13,583 nucleotides of DNA, from assembly GCF_946885955.1 (NCBI RefSeq), contig NZ_CAMPHI010000078.1:1-13583 (forward strand). The letters are read 5' to 3'. How positions within the stretch are numbered: the stretch's first letter is position 1; every line of letters starts with the position of its first letter. The notes under the pieces were generated by a model that saw nothing but the letters and a program-made list of their open reading frames with translations, had not been told where the DNA came from and ran no database searches. Shown piece by piece: positions 6,455 through 13,583 of this stretch. This DNA is from an uncultured Pseudomonas sp. (GTDB lineage Bacteria; Pseudomonadota; Gammaproteobacteria; Pseudomonadales; Pseudomonadaceae). A program made the position numbers and the translations under genes.

Positions 6455-8089
6455 TTAGACGCGAAATTGGCCTAATAACCGGTTGAGCTGATCCGCGAGT
6501 TGTCCCAGTCGTTGGCTGGCGGCAGTGGATTGCTCGGCAGCCGCGGCGTGATTATGGGCCAGGCCAGCTGCTTGAGTCACATTCTGGTTTATATCTTCGA
6601 CCACATGAGTCTGCTGTAGGGTGGCACTTGCAATTGAAGCGTTCAAGCTTGTCAGGTTGCGTAGTGATTGCGCTATTTGGGTCAGGCTGTCCCCTGCCTG
6701 ACTGGCTTGCTCAATGGTCAGCTGGGAAGCGCTGCTGCTCTCGTTGATGACCTTGACTGCTGCTTCCGAGTGACCTTGCAGGCGCTCGATCATACCTTGG
6801 ATTTCAGCGGTCGATTGTTGTGTTCGTTGGGCTAAAAGACGCACTTCGTCGGCTACCACGGCAAAACCGCGGCCTTGTTCGCCGGCACGCGCCGCCTCGA
6901 TGGCGGCATTCAGTGCGAGTAAATTGGTTTGCTCGGCAATCGAGCGAATCACCTCCAGCACACTGCCAATCTGCGTGCTTTCCTGCGCCAGAGTTTGAAT
7001 GACGTCGACCGCTTGTTCGATGGTGCCGGATAGTTGGCTGATCTGGCGTAGGCTTGCATCAATGTTGCTCTGGCCCTGGGCCGCTTGTTGCTCGGCGGTG
7101 TGTACTTCGGCCGAGGCATGTTCGGCATTTTTTGCCACATCCTGTACACCGTAGGTGACCTGGTTGATTGCCGTTGCGACCATTTCCATCTGTTGAGCTT
7201 GCTGTTGGCTGCTTTGCTGGGTTTCCGCTGAGAGTGCATCCAGCGAACGAGCGGCTTGATCCAGCGTGCTGGCGGATTCGAGCGAATGCTGGATGACCTG
7301 GCGCAGCTTTTCGGTAAACGCGTTGAAGTGCTTGGCCAGGCTCGTTAGCTCATCTTTGCCCCTGGTATCCAGGCAAAGGGTCAGATCGCCATCGCCGCTG
7401 GCGATACTGGCCATGGCATTGACGGACTCTTGCAGGGGGCGGGTGATACTGCGGGCAATCAAACTGATCAATAGCCCCATCAGCACAATGATCACCGTAC
7501 CGATGGCCAGGGCACGCAGGGCCTGGGCCATGAATTCAGCCTGCACGTCGTCGGTATAGACGCCCGAACCAATGATCCAGCCCCAGGGCTGGAACTGCTC
7601 GATATAGGAGACCTTGGGCACTGGCTCAGTGGCACCAGGCTTGGGCCAGCGATAATCGACCTGGCCGGCGCCTTTTTCCTTGCCGATTTTTACCATCTCG
7701 TTGAACAGGAATTTTCCATCCGGGTCCTTGAAGCCGGAAAGGTCTTGGCCTTCGAGTTTCGGGTTGATCGGATGCATGACCATCGTGGGCGTCATGTCAT
7801 TGATCCAGAAATACTCCTTGTCGTCGTAGCGCAGCCCACGGATTACCGCCTTGGCCTGGTTCTGCGCCTCTTCTCGGCTAAGCGTGCCGGCTGTTTCCAG
7901 GCTGTGGTAGTGCTTGAGAATGCCGGCTGCAGTCTGCACCACCTGCCGGGTCTTTTCGCTTTTGGCGGCAAACAGGCCTTTCTGAGCTTGCATTAGCATG
8001 ATCGCGCCGAAGCTCGATAGCATCAGCACTGCCAAGGCGAGGATCAGCAGTAGGCGACGACTGATGGCCAGGCTACGTAGATCGTTCAT
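6455..8089 (-). CDS. Methyl-accepting chemotaxis protein with periplasmic Cache domain
   Basis: A 544-aa transmembrane chemoreceptor that would control CheA through the polar receptor array. Layout: TM1 about 12-34; a periplasmic single-Cache (sCache_2-like) sensor about 38-188 with [17 protein letters not shown] and a [14 protein letters not shown] end; TM2 about 191-213; HAMP about 214-266; then a long coiled-coil signalling domain. The conserved hairpin tip is at about 382-422 ([21 protein letters not shown], then [16 protein letters not shown]). Receptors of this class in Pseudomonas often sense small carboxylic acids; the actual ligand cannot be read here. There is no C-terminal CheR/CheB-tethering pentapeptide; the protein stops at GQFRV. 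The start has GGGAG 9 nt upstream. It is the first gene of a two-gene operon with the unknown 204-aa protein. Confidence 0.95.
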   Translation of the reverse strand: MNDLRSLAISRRLLLILALAVLMLSSFGAIMLMQAQKGLFAAKSEKTRQVVQTAAGILKHYHSLETAGTLSREEAQNQAKAVIRGLRYDDKEYFWINDMTPTMVMHPINPKLEGQDLSGFKDPDGKFLFNEMVKIGKEKGAGQVDYRWPKPGATEPVPKVSYIEQFQPWGWIIGSGVYTDDVQAEFMAQALRALAIGTVIIVLMGLLISLIARSITRPLQESVNAMASIASGDGDLTLCLDTRGKDELTSLAKHFNAFTEKLRQVIQHSLESASTLDQAARSLDALSAETQQSSQQQAQQMEMVATAINQVTYGVQDVAKNAEHASAEVHTAEQQAAQGQSNIDASLRQISQLSGTIEQAVDVIQTLAQESTQIGSVLEVIRSIAEQTNLLALNAAIEAARAGEQGRGFAVVADEVRLLAQRTQQSTAEIQGMIERLQGHSEAAVKVINESSSASQLTIEQASQAGDSLTQIAQSLRNLTSLNASIASATLQQTHVVEDINQNVTQAAGLAHNHAAAAEQSTAASQRLGQLADQLNRLLGQFRV

Positions 8090-8121
8090 TTATGGGCGCT
8101 CCCAATTTTTATTAGAGTCTT

Positions 8122-8325
8122 CAGCGTTAGCAGGTTGTTGAAAAGCTGCCTGCGTTGCCATCGCGGCGTTGAAAACAGGCCGGGCCCCGGCGTCTCAAAA
8201 TGCTCTTTTACAACACCTAAACTCGCGTGCGAGGCCAGTCCGCTTTTTCGCCTGTTTTTGCGGGGCCGCCATCGCTATTGCGCTGGCGGCCTGGCCTAGG
8301 TTTTTCAGCGGCGCTGTTAGCGCTG
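8122..8325. repeat. Long imperfect palindrome, MITE-like intergenic repeat
   Basis: A non-coding 204-bp block inside the 500-bp gap between the chemoreceptor and uppP. The ends are related in inverted orientation: CAGCGTTAGCAG (8122-8133) against CAGCGCTAACAG (inverse of 8314-8325), 10 of 12 matching with both differences transitions. A second pair of arms lies inside, 8157-8180 against 8250-8275, sharing GCGGC and AAAACAGGC at the same relative place. Smaller dyads occur in the centre: GCCGGG/CCCGGC at 8179-8191 and CTCGC/GCGAG at 8222-8233. From memory, similar blocks with TAGCAGGTTGTTGAAAA ends are scattered through pseudomonad genomes, but I could not search. It encodes no protein that can be supported. 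Confidence 0.6.
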
Positions 8326-8400
8326 TATGACGACCGTTCTGTGGTTCCAGTTGAACGACAATGCAGTTAAGCTCCGCCACGGCACACTATTGCTTCGCAA

Positions 8401-8430
8401 CGTACTGTTAGATATGAAAATTGCAGTACG
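8401..8430. repeat. Inverted repeat upstream of uppP
   Basis: CGTACTG (8401-8407) and CAGTACG (8424-8430) are exact complements separated by 16 AT-rich bases. It could be a regulator site or an RNA hairpin. No terminator T-run follows. The rest of 8326-8589 holds no open frame I can support apart from a small hairpin at 8506-8522. Confidence 0.35.
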
Positions 8431-8505
8431 CCTCTAGAGTATTTCGGCATGCAGGCGGCAGTTCTTTAATGATGGGTGAAATTTGCCGCTTGTCAGGAAC
8501 CCCAG

Positions 8506-8522
8506 GGACTCTGTTTGAGTCC
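8506..8522 (+). promoter_or_regulatory. Small hairpin in the uppP leader region
   Basis: GGACTC (8506-8511) and GAGTCC (8517-8522) form an exact 6-bp stem around a 5-nt loop, about 67 bp before the uppP start. Whether it lies within the uppP transcript is unknown because no clear promoter can be placed. Confidence 0.3.
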
Positions 8523-8589
8523 GATCACTTTCCCTCTTCGATAGAGTAGTTCGTCGTGCAGCTGGCGTTGCGCGTTTATAGGAGCATCG

Positions 8590-9420
8590 ATGGATTTCTG
8601 GACTGCCATACAGGCTCTGATTCTGGGCGTTGTAGAGGGTATTACCGAGTTTTTACCCATCTCGAGTACGGGCCATCAGATCATCGTCGCCGATCTCATC
8701 GGCTTTGGCGGCGAGCGGGCGATGGCCTTCAACATCATCATTCAGCTGGGGGCGATTCTGGCGGTCATCTGGGAATATCGGCAGAAAATTTTGCATACCG
8801 TGCTCAGTCTTCCCAGAGAGCGGCAAGCGCAGCGTTTTACCGGCAACCTGCTGGTAGCATTCATGCCCGCGGTGGTGCTCGGTGTAATTTTTGCCGATGC
8901 CATCCACCGCTATCTGTTCAACCCGATTACCGTGGCAGCCGCCCTGGTGGTTGGTGGGGTGATCATGCTGTGGGCCGAGCGGCGTACACACAGCGTTCAC
9001 GCCGAAACCGTGGACGAGATGCACTGGAGTGATGCCTTGAAGATAGGTTTTGCCCAGTGCCTGGCGATGATTCCAGGCACGTCGCGATCCGGCGCGACCA
9101 TCATCGGTGGTTTGCTGTTCGGTTTGTCGCGTAAAGCCGCAACCGAGTTCTCGTTTTTTCTGGCGATGCCGACGATGATCGGGGCGGCGGTTTATTCCGC
9201 TTATAAATACCGGGAGATGTTCGAGCCCGCGGATCTGCCGGTATTCGCCATCGGCTTCATTGCCTCGTTCATCTTCGCCATGATTGCCGTACGTGCCTTG
9301 CTCAAGTTCATTGGCAGCCACAGCTATGCGATGTTCGCCTGGTACCGAATCGGGTTCGGTCTGCTGATATTGGCCACCTGGCAATTCGATCTGATCGATT
9401 GGAGCAGCGCGCAGATTTAA
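8590..9420 (+). CDS. uppP: Undecaprenyl-diphosphatase UppP (BacA)
   Basis: An integral inner-membrane enzyme that removes one phosphate from undecaprenyl diphosphate, recycling the lipid carrier for peptidoglycan and other wall polymers; overproduction is classically tied to bacitracin resistance. The 276-aa length is normal for the family. Both active-site motifs are intact: E16-GITE20-FLPISSTGH29 (catalytic glutamates, with S26 and H29) and PGTSRSGAT (162-170, with R166). Several hydrophobic segments follow the expected UppP topology, ending with [10 protein letters not shown] (255-264). The start is supported by GGAG at 8581-8584, five nt upstream. It begins the plus-strand gene run after the long intergenic region and is probably its own transcription unit. 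Confidence 0.97.
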   Translation: MDFWTAIQALILGVVEGITEFLPISSTGHQIIVADLIGFGGERAMAFNIIIQLGAILAVIWEYRQKILHTVLSLPRERQAQRFTGNLLVAFMPAVVLGVIFADAIHRYLFNPITVAAALVVGGVIMLWAERRTHSVHAETVDEMHWSDALKIGFAQCLAMIPGTSRSGATIIGGLLFGLSRKAATEFSFFLAMPTMIGAAVYSAYKYREMFEPADLPVFAIGFIASFIFAMIAVRALLKFIGSHSYAMFAWYRIGFGLLILATWQFDLIDWSSAQI

Positions 9421-9502
9421 CGTGTAGCGGTATTCGCATGGTGAATTCAACACTCGCCTCAAGTGCGTTTTTGTCATAGTGGGTTCATTCAAGGAGAACC
9501 CG

Positions 9503-10498
9503 ATGATCCGCCTCGACCATCAGTTACTCGACGTCAACGGTATTACCCTGAGCCTATACAGCGCCGGTGCCGCAGACGCTCGGCCGCTATGGCTGCTACA
9601 TGGCTTTCCCGAATGCTGGCATTCCTGGCGTCAGCAGATCGCGCCGCTGGTCGCTGCCGGTTATCGCGTGCTGATTCCGGAAATGCGCGGTTACGGGCAA
9701 AGCAGCGCGCCGCATGATCCCGACGCCTATGACCTGATAACCGTGTGCGACGATATCCGCGCTGCCATGGATGCGCTGAAACAGGACCAGGCCTGCATTG
9801 TTGGCCATGACTGGGGCGCGCCTGTCGCCTGGCACCTGGCGTTGCTGGAACCGCAGCGCGTGCGCGCCGTGGTGGGGATGGCGGTACCTTTTGCCGGTCG
9901 CCCCAAGCAACCGGCCATCGATATCATGCGCCAGCTCTATGCCGGGCGTTTCCACTACATTTTGCATTTTCAGGAGGCAGGCGTTGCCGAGCGGGAAATG
10001 GACGCCGACATTGCGCGAACCCTGCGCATGATGATGCATAACACCTCGGCCGCCGTGGCCAAGGATTTTTTCCTGCAAGAGAAACCGGCCGGCGCTAGCC
10101 TATTCGACGGTATGCAGGATCCCGGCAGCCTGCCAGCCTGGTGCGATGAGCAGGCTTTCGCCGAATATGAGCGCACCTTCGCCGGACGAGGCTTCTACGG
10201 CGCGCTTAATTGGTACCGGAATTTCCAACGAAACTGGCAACGCACCGAGGCCTTGGCGGACAAGCAAGTCGAGCAGCCTGCGCTATTTCTGCTGGGCGAG
10301 AAGGACCCGGTCGGCACCTTGGAGGCCTACACCCTGAAGCAGATGCCGAAGCGCGTGCCGCTGCTCGAACAGCACGTACTGCAAGACTGCGGTCACTGGA
10401 TTCAGAACGAGCAAGCCGAGCAGGTCAATCAGCTGCTGCTGGCATTTCTGCAACGTCATTACGCCGCCTGCCCCGTTAGAATGGCGTTTTTCCCATAG
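9503..10498 (+). CDS. Alpha/beta hydrolase, epoxide hydrolase type
   Basis: A 331-aa alpha/beta-fold enzyme, probably hydrolysing an epoxide to a diol. All expected parts are visible: oxyanion-hole motif HGFPE (33-37), nucleophile D103 in GHDWG (101-105), charge-relay acid D268 (GEKDPV), catalytic H298 (DCGHW), and the two cap-domain tyrosines that activate the epoxide, Y152 (HYILHFQEAGVAE) and Y238 (NWYRN). An Asp nucleophile plus two tyrosines separates epoxide hydrolases from esterases and lipases; a haloalkane dehalogenase would lack the tyrosines. No signal peptide, so probably cytoplasmic. The start with AAGGAG (9491-9496) six nt upstream is preferred over an in-frame ATG at 9479. The substrate is unknown. 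The next gene begins nine bp after its stop. Confidence 0.9.
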   Translation: MIRLDHQLLDVNGITLSLYSAGAADARPLWLLHGFPECWHSWRQQIAPLVAAGYRVLIPEMRGYGQSSAPHDPDAYDLITVCDDIRAAMDALKQDQACIVGHDWGAPVAWHLALLEPQRVRAVVGMAVPFAGRPKQPAIDIMRQLYAGRFHYILHFQEAGVAEREMDADIARTLRMMMHNTSAAVAKDFFLQEKPAGASLFDGMQDPGSLPAWCDEQAFAEYERTFAGRGFYGALNWYRNFQRNWQRTEALADKQVEQPALFLLGEKDPVGTLEAYTLKQMPKRVPLLEQHVLQDCGHWIQNEQAEQVNQLLLAFLQRHYAACPVRMAFFP

Positions 10499-10507
10499 GG
10501 GGCGGGC

Positions 10508-11230
10508 ATGGAACGGCTCGGGTTGCTTCGCAGTTGGGACGACGATAAGGGCTTCGGCTTTATCCAACCCGAACAGGGTGGCGCGCAGCTGTTCGCGCAT
10601 ATCTCGGCCATGCGCGGTGAGCGTCGCCCGGTAGCCGGCGACCAGGTCGCCTATGTCCTCGGTAAGGATTCACGGGGTCGCCCATACGCCGAGCATGTCC
10701 GCTTGGCCGGGGTGCTAGCGCTCGACCGGCCGGCAATCCGGCGCAAGCCCCAAGCGCAGCGACCGCCCGCTGCGGCGATGAAGAAGTCCAAGATCCCCAC
10801 GCCCGGAAGCAGGCCGTCGAACGGCGGAGCCATTCGGCACCTCGGGCCGAAGCTACTGATTCTGCTCGCGCTCTGTTGTTTGCCTTTATGGGGCGCATTG
10901 CAGCTATGGCTGCACGCTGGGTTCGTCTGGCTGCTGCTGGTCTATCCGCTGGCCAGCCTGATCAGTTTCCTGCAGTACTGGCAGGACAAGGCGCACGCCC
11001 TGCGTGGGCGCTGGCGAACCCCGGAGAATGCCCTGCATCTGACCGAGTTGCTCGGCGGTTGGCCTGGCGCTTTAATGGCGCAGCAATGCTTTCGTCACAA
11101 GACCCGCAAGTTGTCTTACCAACTGGTGTTCTGGGCGATTATCGCGGTGCACCAGGCGGTATGGATCGACTGGTTGCTACTCGATGGCGCTTATCTGAGC
11201 GGGCCATTACGCCATTACCTGCCGGTCTGA
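10508..11230 (+). CDS. Cold-shock domain / DUF1294 fusion membrane protein
   Basis: A 240-aa two-domain protein. Residues 1-66 are a cold-shock nucleic-acid-binding domain with RNP1 (KGFGFI, 14-19) and RNP2 (LFAHIS, 28-33). A basic, proline-rich linker (about 75-110) leads to a DUF1294 membrane domain with segments at about 114-134, 137-156 and 205-224. DUF1294 hallmarks are YWQDKAHA (157-164), GRWRTPE (167-173), LLGGWPGAL (181-189) and FRHKTRK (195-201). The fusion is known in pseudomonads but its role is not established; membrane-tethered RNA binding is an inference. A GGGGG run lies a few nt before the ATG. The nine-bp gap to the hydrolase gene suggests co-transcription. Confidence 0.92.
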   Translation: MERLGLLRSWDDDKGFGFIQPEQGGAQLFAHISAMRGERRPVAGDQVAYVLGKDSRGRPYAEHVRLAGVLALDRPAIRRKPQAQRPPAAAMKKSKIPTPGSRPSNGGAIRHLGPKLLILLALCCLPLWGALQLWLHAGFVWLLLVYPLASLISFLQYWQDKAHALRGRWRTPENALHLTELLGGWPGALMAQQCFRHKTRKLSYQLVFWAIIAVHQAVWIDWLLLDGAYLSGPLRHYLPV

Positions 11231-11354
11231 GGCTTTGGCCCATTGAGCGGGCAACCATTGCATATTGCCGTCTCGCGGATTGGTCGTCACAGGCATACAT
11301 TGACACGGCAACAGCCCCTTACAGTGCTCATTCGTCCAAATGGAGATTCAACGT

Positions 11355-11861
11355 ATGTTCCTGTCCATGTACCAAGCTTCGATTCCAGGCTTCCTGCGCA
11401 TGCTCGGCAATCTCTCGGCCATCCTGCATAAGGCGGAAGCCTATGCCGCCGAGCGCAAGATAGATCCGGCCGTGTTGATCAATGCGCGTCTGGCGCCAGA
11501 TATGTTTCCTCTGGTGCGCCAGGTACAGATTGCCACTGATAGCGTGAAAGGCTGTGGCGCACGTCTGGCCGGCATCGAGGTACCCAGCTATGCCGATACT
11601 GAGAGCAACTTTGCCGAGTTGCAGGAGCGAATCGCCAAGACCCGAGCATTTCTGCAAGGCATCGACGCCGCTCAGATCGACGGGAGTGAAAGCAAGGAGA
11701 TCACCCTGAAATTTCCAGGTGCGGAAATGACCTTCAGCGGCCGGGACTATCTGCTGGGGTTCGTTCTGCCGAACTTCTATTTCCACGTCACCACCGCTTA
11801 CGCGATCCTGCGCCACAACGGCCTGCAGATCGGCAAGATGGATTACCTCGGTCAGGCCTGA
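11355..11861 (+). CDS. DUF1993 family protein
   Basis: A 168-aa soluble protein beginning MFLSMYQASIPGFLRMLGN, the standard N-terminus of DUF1993. The C-terminal NFYFHVTTAYAILRHNG...GKMDYLG is also characteristic. It is mainly helical, and the family is thought to resemble DinB-like four-helix bundles; no biochemical role is established. GGAG at 11342-11345 is nine nt before the ATG at 11355; the earlier in-frame ATG at 11340 overlaps this ribosome site and is rejected. It is separated from the cold-shock fusion by 124 bp and is convergent with the LysR gene, only 12 bp apart and without an obvious terminator between them. Confidence 0.88.
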   Translation: MFLSMYQASIPGFLRMLGNLSAILHKAEAYAAERKIDPAVLINARLAPDMFPLVRQVQIATDSVKGCGARLAGIEVPSYADTESNFAELQERIAKTRAFLQGIDAAQIDGSESKEITLKFPGAEMTFSGRDYLLGFVLPNFYFHVTTAYAILRHNGLQIGKMDYLGQA

Positions 11862-11873
11862 GGATTTTCTGAG

Positions 11874-12773
11874 TCAGACTGGCTGCTCCCAGTCCTTGAA
11901 CGCCTGGTCGATATGCTCGATCCAGGCGCGCACGGCCGGCAACATACCGCGCCTGTGGGTATACACGGCTTGCAGGTGGCCCGGCGGCAATCTCCAGTCC
12001 GGCAGCAGACGGAGCAGGCGACCGTCGAGCAACTCCTCGTGGCAGTAGGGCGCGGGCAGCATGCTGAAGCCCAAGCCGGCCAGTGCGGCACGCTTGCGTA
12101 CGGCGAAGTCCTCGATCGCCAGGCGCGGCTCCAGAATCGCTTCACGCATTTGTCCGCCGCTGTCCTGGAAGCGCAGGTGGATCTTCCGGTCGGCTTCCAG
12201 TGCGCCCATTGCCGGTAGTTTGTGCAGATCCTCGAGGGTGTCGACAGTCAGACCCTCGAGCAGCGCCGGGGCCGCCACCAGATAGGCCTGGGCCGGCAGC
12301 AGGCGACGGCTGATCAGGCTCGGATCTTCGTCCTCGGCACTGCGCACGCGCAAGGCCACGTCGATACCCTCATTGAGCAGATCGACCCGCCGGTTGGTCT
12401 GGATCAGCTCCAGCTGCACCTTGGGATAGGCCGTGAGAAAACTGACCACCAGCTCCGGGAGCAGGGCGATGCCGCCCGGCGCACTCACGCGCAAACGCCC
12501 GCGCGGCTCGCTGGTCAGGCTGGCGACGGTTTCCTCGGCTTGTTCGGCTTCCAGCAGCATGGCCTGGCAATGGCGTAGGTAGCGCTCACCGAGATCGGTG
12601 AGCGCCAGTTTGCGCGTGGTGCGTTGCAGCAGGCGCGCACCCAGGCGGTTTTCCAGCTCGGCGATGCGTCGCGACAGACGTGATTTGGGAATCCCCAGCA
12701 GGCGGCCGGCCGCCGCGAAGCCGCCGGCTTCCACCACTTTGGCGAAGTAGAACAGGTCGTTGAGGTCATGCAT
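11874..12773 (-). CDS. LysR-family transcriptional regulator, probable regulator of azoR
   Basis: A 299-aa LysR-type regulator. The N-terminal winged helix-turn-helix (about 1-60) includes FAKVVEAGGFAAAGRLLGIPKSRLSRRIAELE, followed by the linker helix (60-88) and a periplasmic-binding-protein-like effector domain (about 90-295). It belongs to the CrgA/AaeR-like branch with the LSRRIAELENRLGARLLQRTTR pattern. It is divergent from azoR across 112 bp, the arrangement LysR regulators usually have with their target; the same pairing of a LysR gene and an azoreductase is known in P. aeruginosa. AGGA lies about eight nt before the ATG and inside an arm of an inverted repeat, so autoregulation is plausible. 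The inducer is unknown, possibly a quinone or an electrophile. Confidence 0.93.
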   Translation of the reverse strand: MHDLNDLFYFAKVVEAGGFAAAGRLLGIPKSRLSRRIAELENRLGARLLQRTTRKLALTDLGERYLRHCQAMLLEAEQAEETVASLTSEPRGRLRVSAPGGIALLPELVVSFLTAYPKVQLELIQTNRRVDLLNEGIDVALRVRSAEDEDPSLISRRLLPAQAYLVAAPALLEGLTVDTLEDLHKLPAMGALEADRKIHLRFQDSGGQMREAILEPRLAIEDFAVRKRAALAGLGFSMLPAPYCHEELLDGRLLRLLPDWRLPPGHLQAVYTHRRGMLPAVRAWIEHIDQAFKDWEQPV

Positions 12774-12783
12774 GGTTTATCGT

Positions 12784-12842
12784 CCTATGAATGGGACGAA
12801 CTATCGCATTTTTGCCGACTAATCGGCTATTGGTTTCATAGG
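12784..12842. promoter_or_regulatory. Nested inverted repeats in the lysR-azoR divergent region
   Basis: An exact outer pair, CCTATGAA (12784-12791) and TTCATAGG (12835-12842), flanks an inner dyad GCCGA-CTAA-TCGGC (12814-12827). The left outer arm covers the ribosome site of the LysR gene and the right arm lies about 45 bp before azoR. The inner dyad resembles a LysR recognition site in shape, with the outer arms as possible auxiliary sites. Structure seen; binding inferred. No convincing -35/-10 pair could be fixed. Confidence 0.5.
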
Positions 12843-12885
12843 TAGTATCTCCAGCATCTTGATTGCCCTTATCCCGGAGAACGCT

Positions 12886-13494
12886 ATGAACGTACTGCAC
12901 CTCGATTCCAGCATCCTTGGCGACTCGTCCGCCTCCCGTCAGCTCAGCCGCGCCGTGGTCGACGCTTGGCAGGCCGCTTCGCCCGCTATCGAGGTTAGCT
13001 ATCGTGACCTCGCCAGCGATGCGCTGAGCCACCTGTCCGCCGCCAGTCTGGTCGCCGACGGTACCCCGGCCGAATTGCGCGATGCGGCGCAAAAGCACGA
13101 AGTCGAGCTGGCCGAAGCCACCCTCAATGAATTCCTCGCGGCCGATGCCATTGTCATAGGCGCGCCCATGTACAACTTCACCGTGCCGACCCAGCTCAAG
13201 GCCTGGATCGATCGTGTCGCCGTCGCCGGTAAAACCTTCGCCTACGACGAAAACGGTCCGAAAGGCCTGGCAGGCGGCAAGAAGGTGGTGATCGTCTCCA
13301 CCGCCGGCGGCATTCACGCCGGCCAGGCCAGCGGTCAGGCTCACGAGGCCTATCTGGAACTGGTCCTGCGCTTCCTCGGCATCACCGACATCGAAATCGT
13401 CCGTGCCGAAGGCCTGGCCTATGGTGAAGAGCCGCGCGCCAATGCACTCAAAGGCGCCCAGGCGCAAATCGACGAGTTGTTCGCCGCGGCCTGA
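12886..13494 (+). CDS. azoR: FMN-dependent NADH-azoreductase (AzoR)
   Basis: A 202-aa flavodoxin-fold enzyme that reduces azo bonds and, more physiologically, quinones with two electrons from NAD(P)H, limiting redox cycling. The N-terminus [21 protein letters not shown] holds the FMN phosphate loop. [17 protein letters not shown] (95-111) and STAGGIHAG (138-146) are the typical FMN ring-contact regions. Length is normal. The start at 12886 is preferred over an upstream in-frame ATG because CGGAGA (12875-12880) lies five nt before it and homologs begin at this MxVLxLDSS motif. It is likely controlled by the divergent LysR protein. Numbered paralogs exist in Pseudomonas, and I cannot say with certainty which one this is. 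Confidence 0.95.
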   Translation: MNVLHLDSSILGDSSASRQLSRAVVDAWQAASPAIEVSYRDLASDALSHLSAASLVADGTPAELRDAAQKHEVELAEATLNEFLAADAIVIGAPMYNFTVPTQLKAWIDRVAVAGKTFAYDENGPKGLAGGKKVVIVSTAGGIHAGQASGQAHEAYLELVLRFLGITDIEIVRAEGLAYGEEPRANALKGAQAQIDELFAAA

Positions 13495-13505
13495 CCGCAC
13501 AGCGC

Positions 13506-13583
13506 AAAAAACAAAGCCCGCTGAGTTAGCGTAATGCTGTTCACTTAAGCGGAGCAGCCTTCCTATCCACTGGATAGCGGGTC
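13506..13583. other. Half-terminator and unexplained sequence at the window end
   Basis: Twelve bp after azoR comes AAAAAACAAAGCCCGCT (13506-13522), which looks like the 5' arm of a bidirectional terminator. The complementary arm does not follow. Instead there are 53 bp of unrelated sequence, including GTAATGCTGTTCACTTAAG and a tight dyad CTATCCA-C-TGGATAG (13563-13577), before AGCGGG (13576-13581), which could pair with CCCGCT. Either the terminator has an insertion in its loop, or another element begins here and continues outside the window. Confidence 0.35.

Noticed and set aside
8195..8380. Small 61-aa frame inside the 8122-8325 repeat
   Set aside because: It lies within a palindromic repeat, has no ribosome site, and its translation matches no family I recognise.
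8653..9492. Long open frame (279 aa) antisense to uppP
   Set aside because: Low-complexity His/Arg/Gly-rich translation with no family pattern, lying wholly on the opposite strand of a clear uppP gene.
11300..11325. Sigma-70 promoter before the DUF1993 gene: TTGACA with TACAGT
   Set aside because: The -35 is perfect but the only acceptable -10 is 14 bp away, and at 17 bp there is no -10 match.
12766..13500. Long open frame (244 aa) antisense to azoR
   Set aside because: It mirrors the codon bias of azoR and has no recognisable domain; high-GC genes commonly leave the opposite strand open.

Overview
The window looks like chromosomal DNA from a Pseudomonas-type gammaproteobacterium. Reasons: codon usage is GC-rich, a LysR regulator lies divergent to an FMN azoreductase, a cold-shock/DUF1294 fusion and DUF1993/DUF3429 proteins are present, and the short palindromic intergenic repeats are typical of pseudomonads. 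The species cannot be fixed from sequence reading alone. No tRNA, rRNA, CRISPR array, phage gene or classical defence system is visible. Most of the window is ordinary core or near-core genome, with one intact insertion sequence.

Region 1 (1-1386): a strong terminator hairpin of an upstream gene, then a complete IS4-family insertion sequence (81-1375). It has perfect 13-bp terminal inverted repeats, an intact DDE transposase and an 11-bp target duplication. Region 2 (1495-5108, minus strand): a gene pair encoding a membrane-anchored di-heme c-type cytochrome (RoxA/CcP-like) and a membrane-anchored catalase-fold heme protein. It is followed by queD (queuosine precursor synthesis), which has a near-perfect terminator. 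The cytochrome/catalase pair is the most interesting functional unit: two different heme enzymes are apparently tethered on the periplasmic face.

Region 3 (5283-8089): a DUF3429 membrane protein on the plus strand faces a minus-strand operon of a Cache-type chemoreceptor and a 204-aa protein of unknown function. The ribosome site of the unknown gene overlaps the chemoreceptor stop codon. The stop codons of the DUF3429 gene and the unknown gene are the two ends of one 81-bp inverted repeat. Region 4 (8090-8589): 500 bp without a gene, holding a ~204-bp long imperfect palindrome (MITE-like repeat) and two small hairpins upstream of uppP.

Region 5 (8590-11861, plus strand): uppP (undecaprenyl-diphosphatase), an epoxide-hydrolase-type alpha/beta hydrolase with all five expected catalytic residues, a cold-shock-domain/DUF1294 fusion and a DUF1993 protein. 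Region 6 (11874-13494): a LysR-type regulator divergent to azoR, sharing a 112-bp intergenic region with nested inverted repeats. After azoR the sequence looks like half of a terminator followed by unexplained DNA running off the window.
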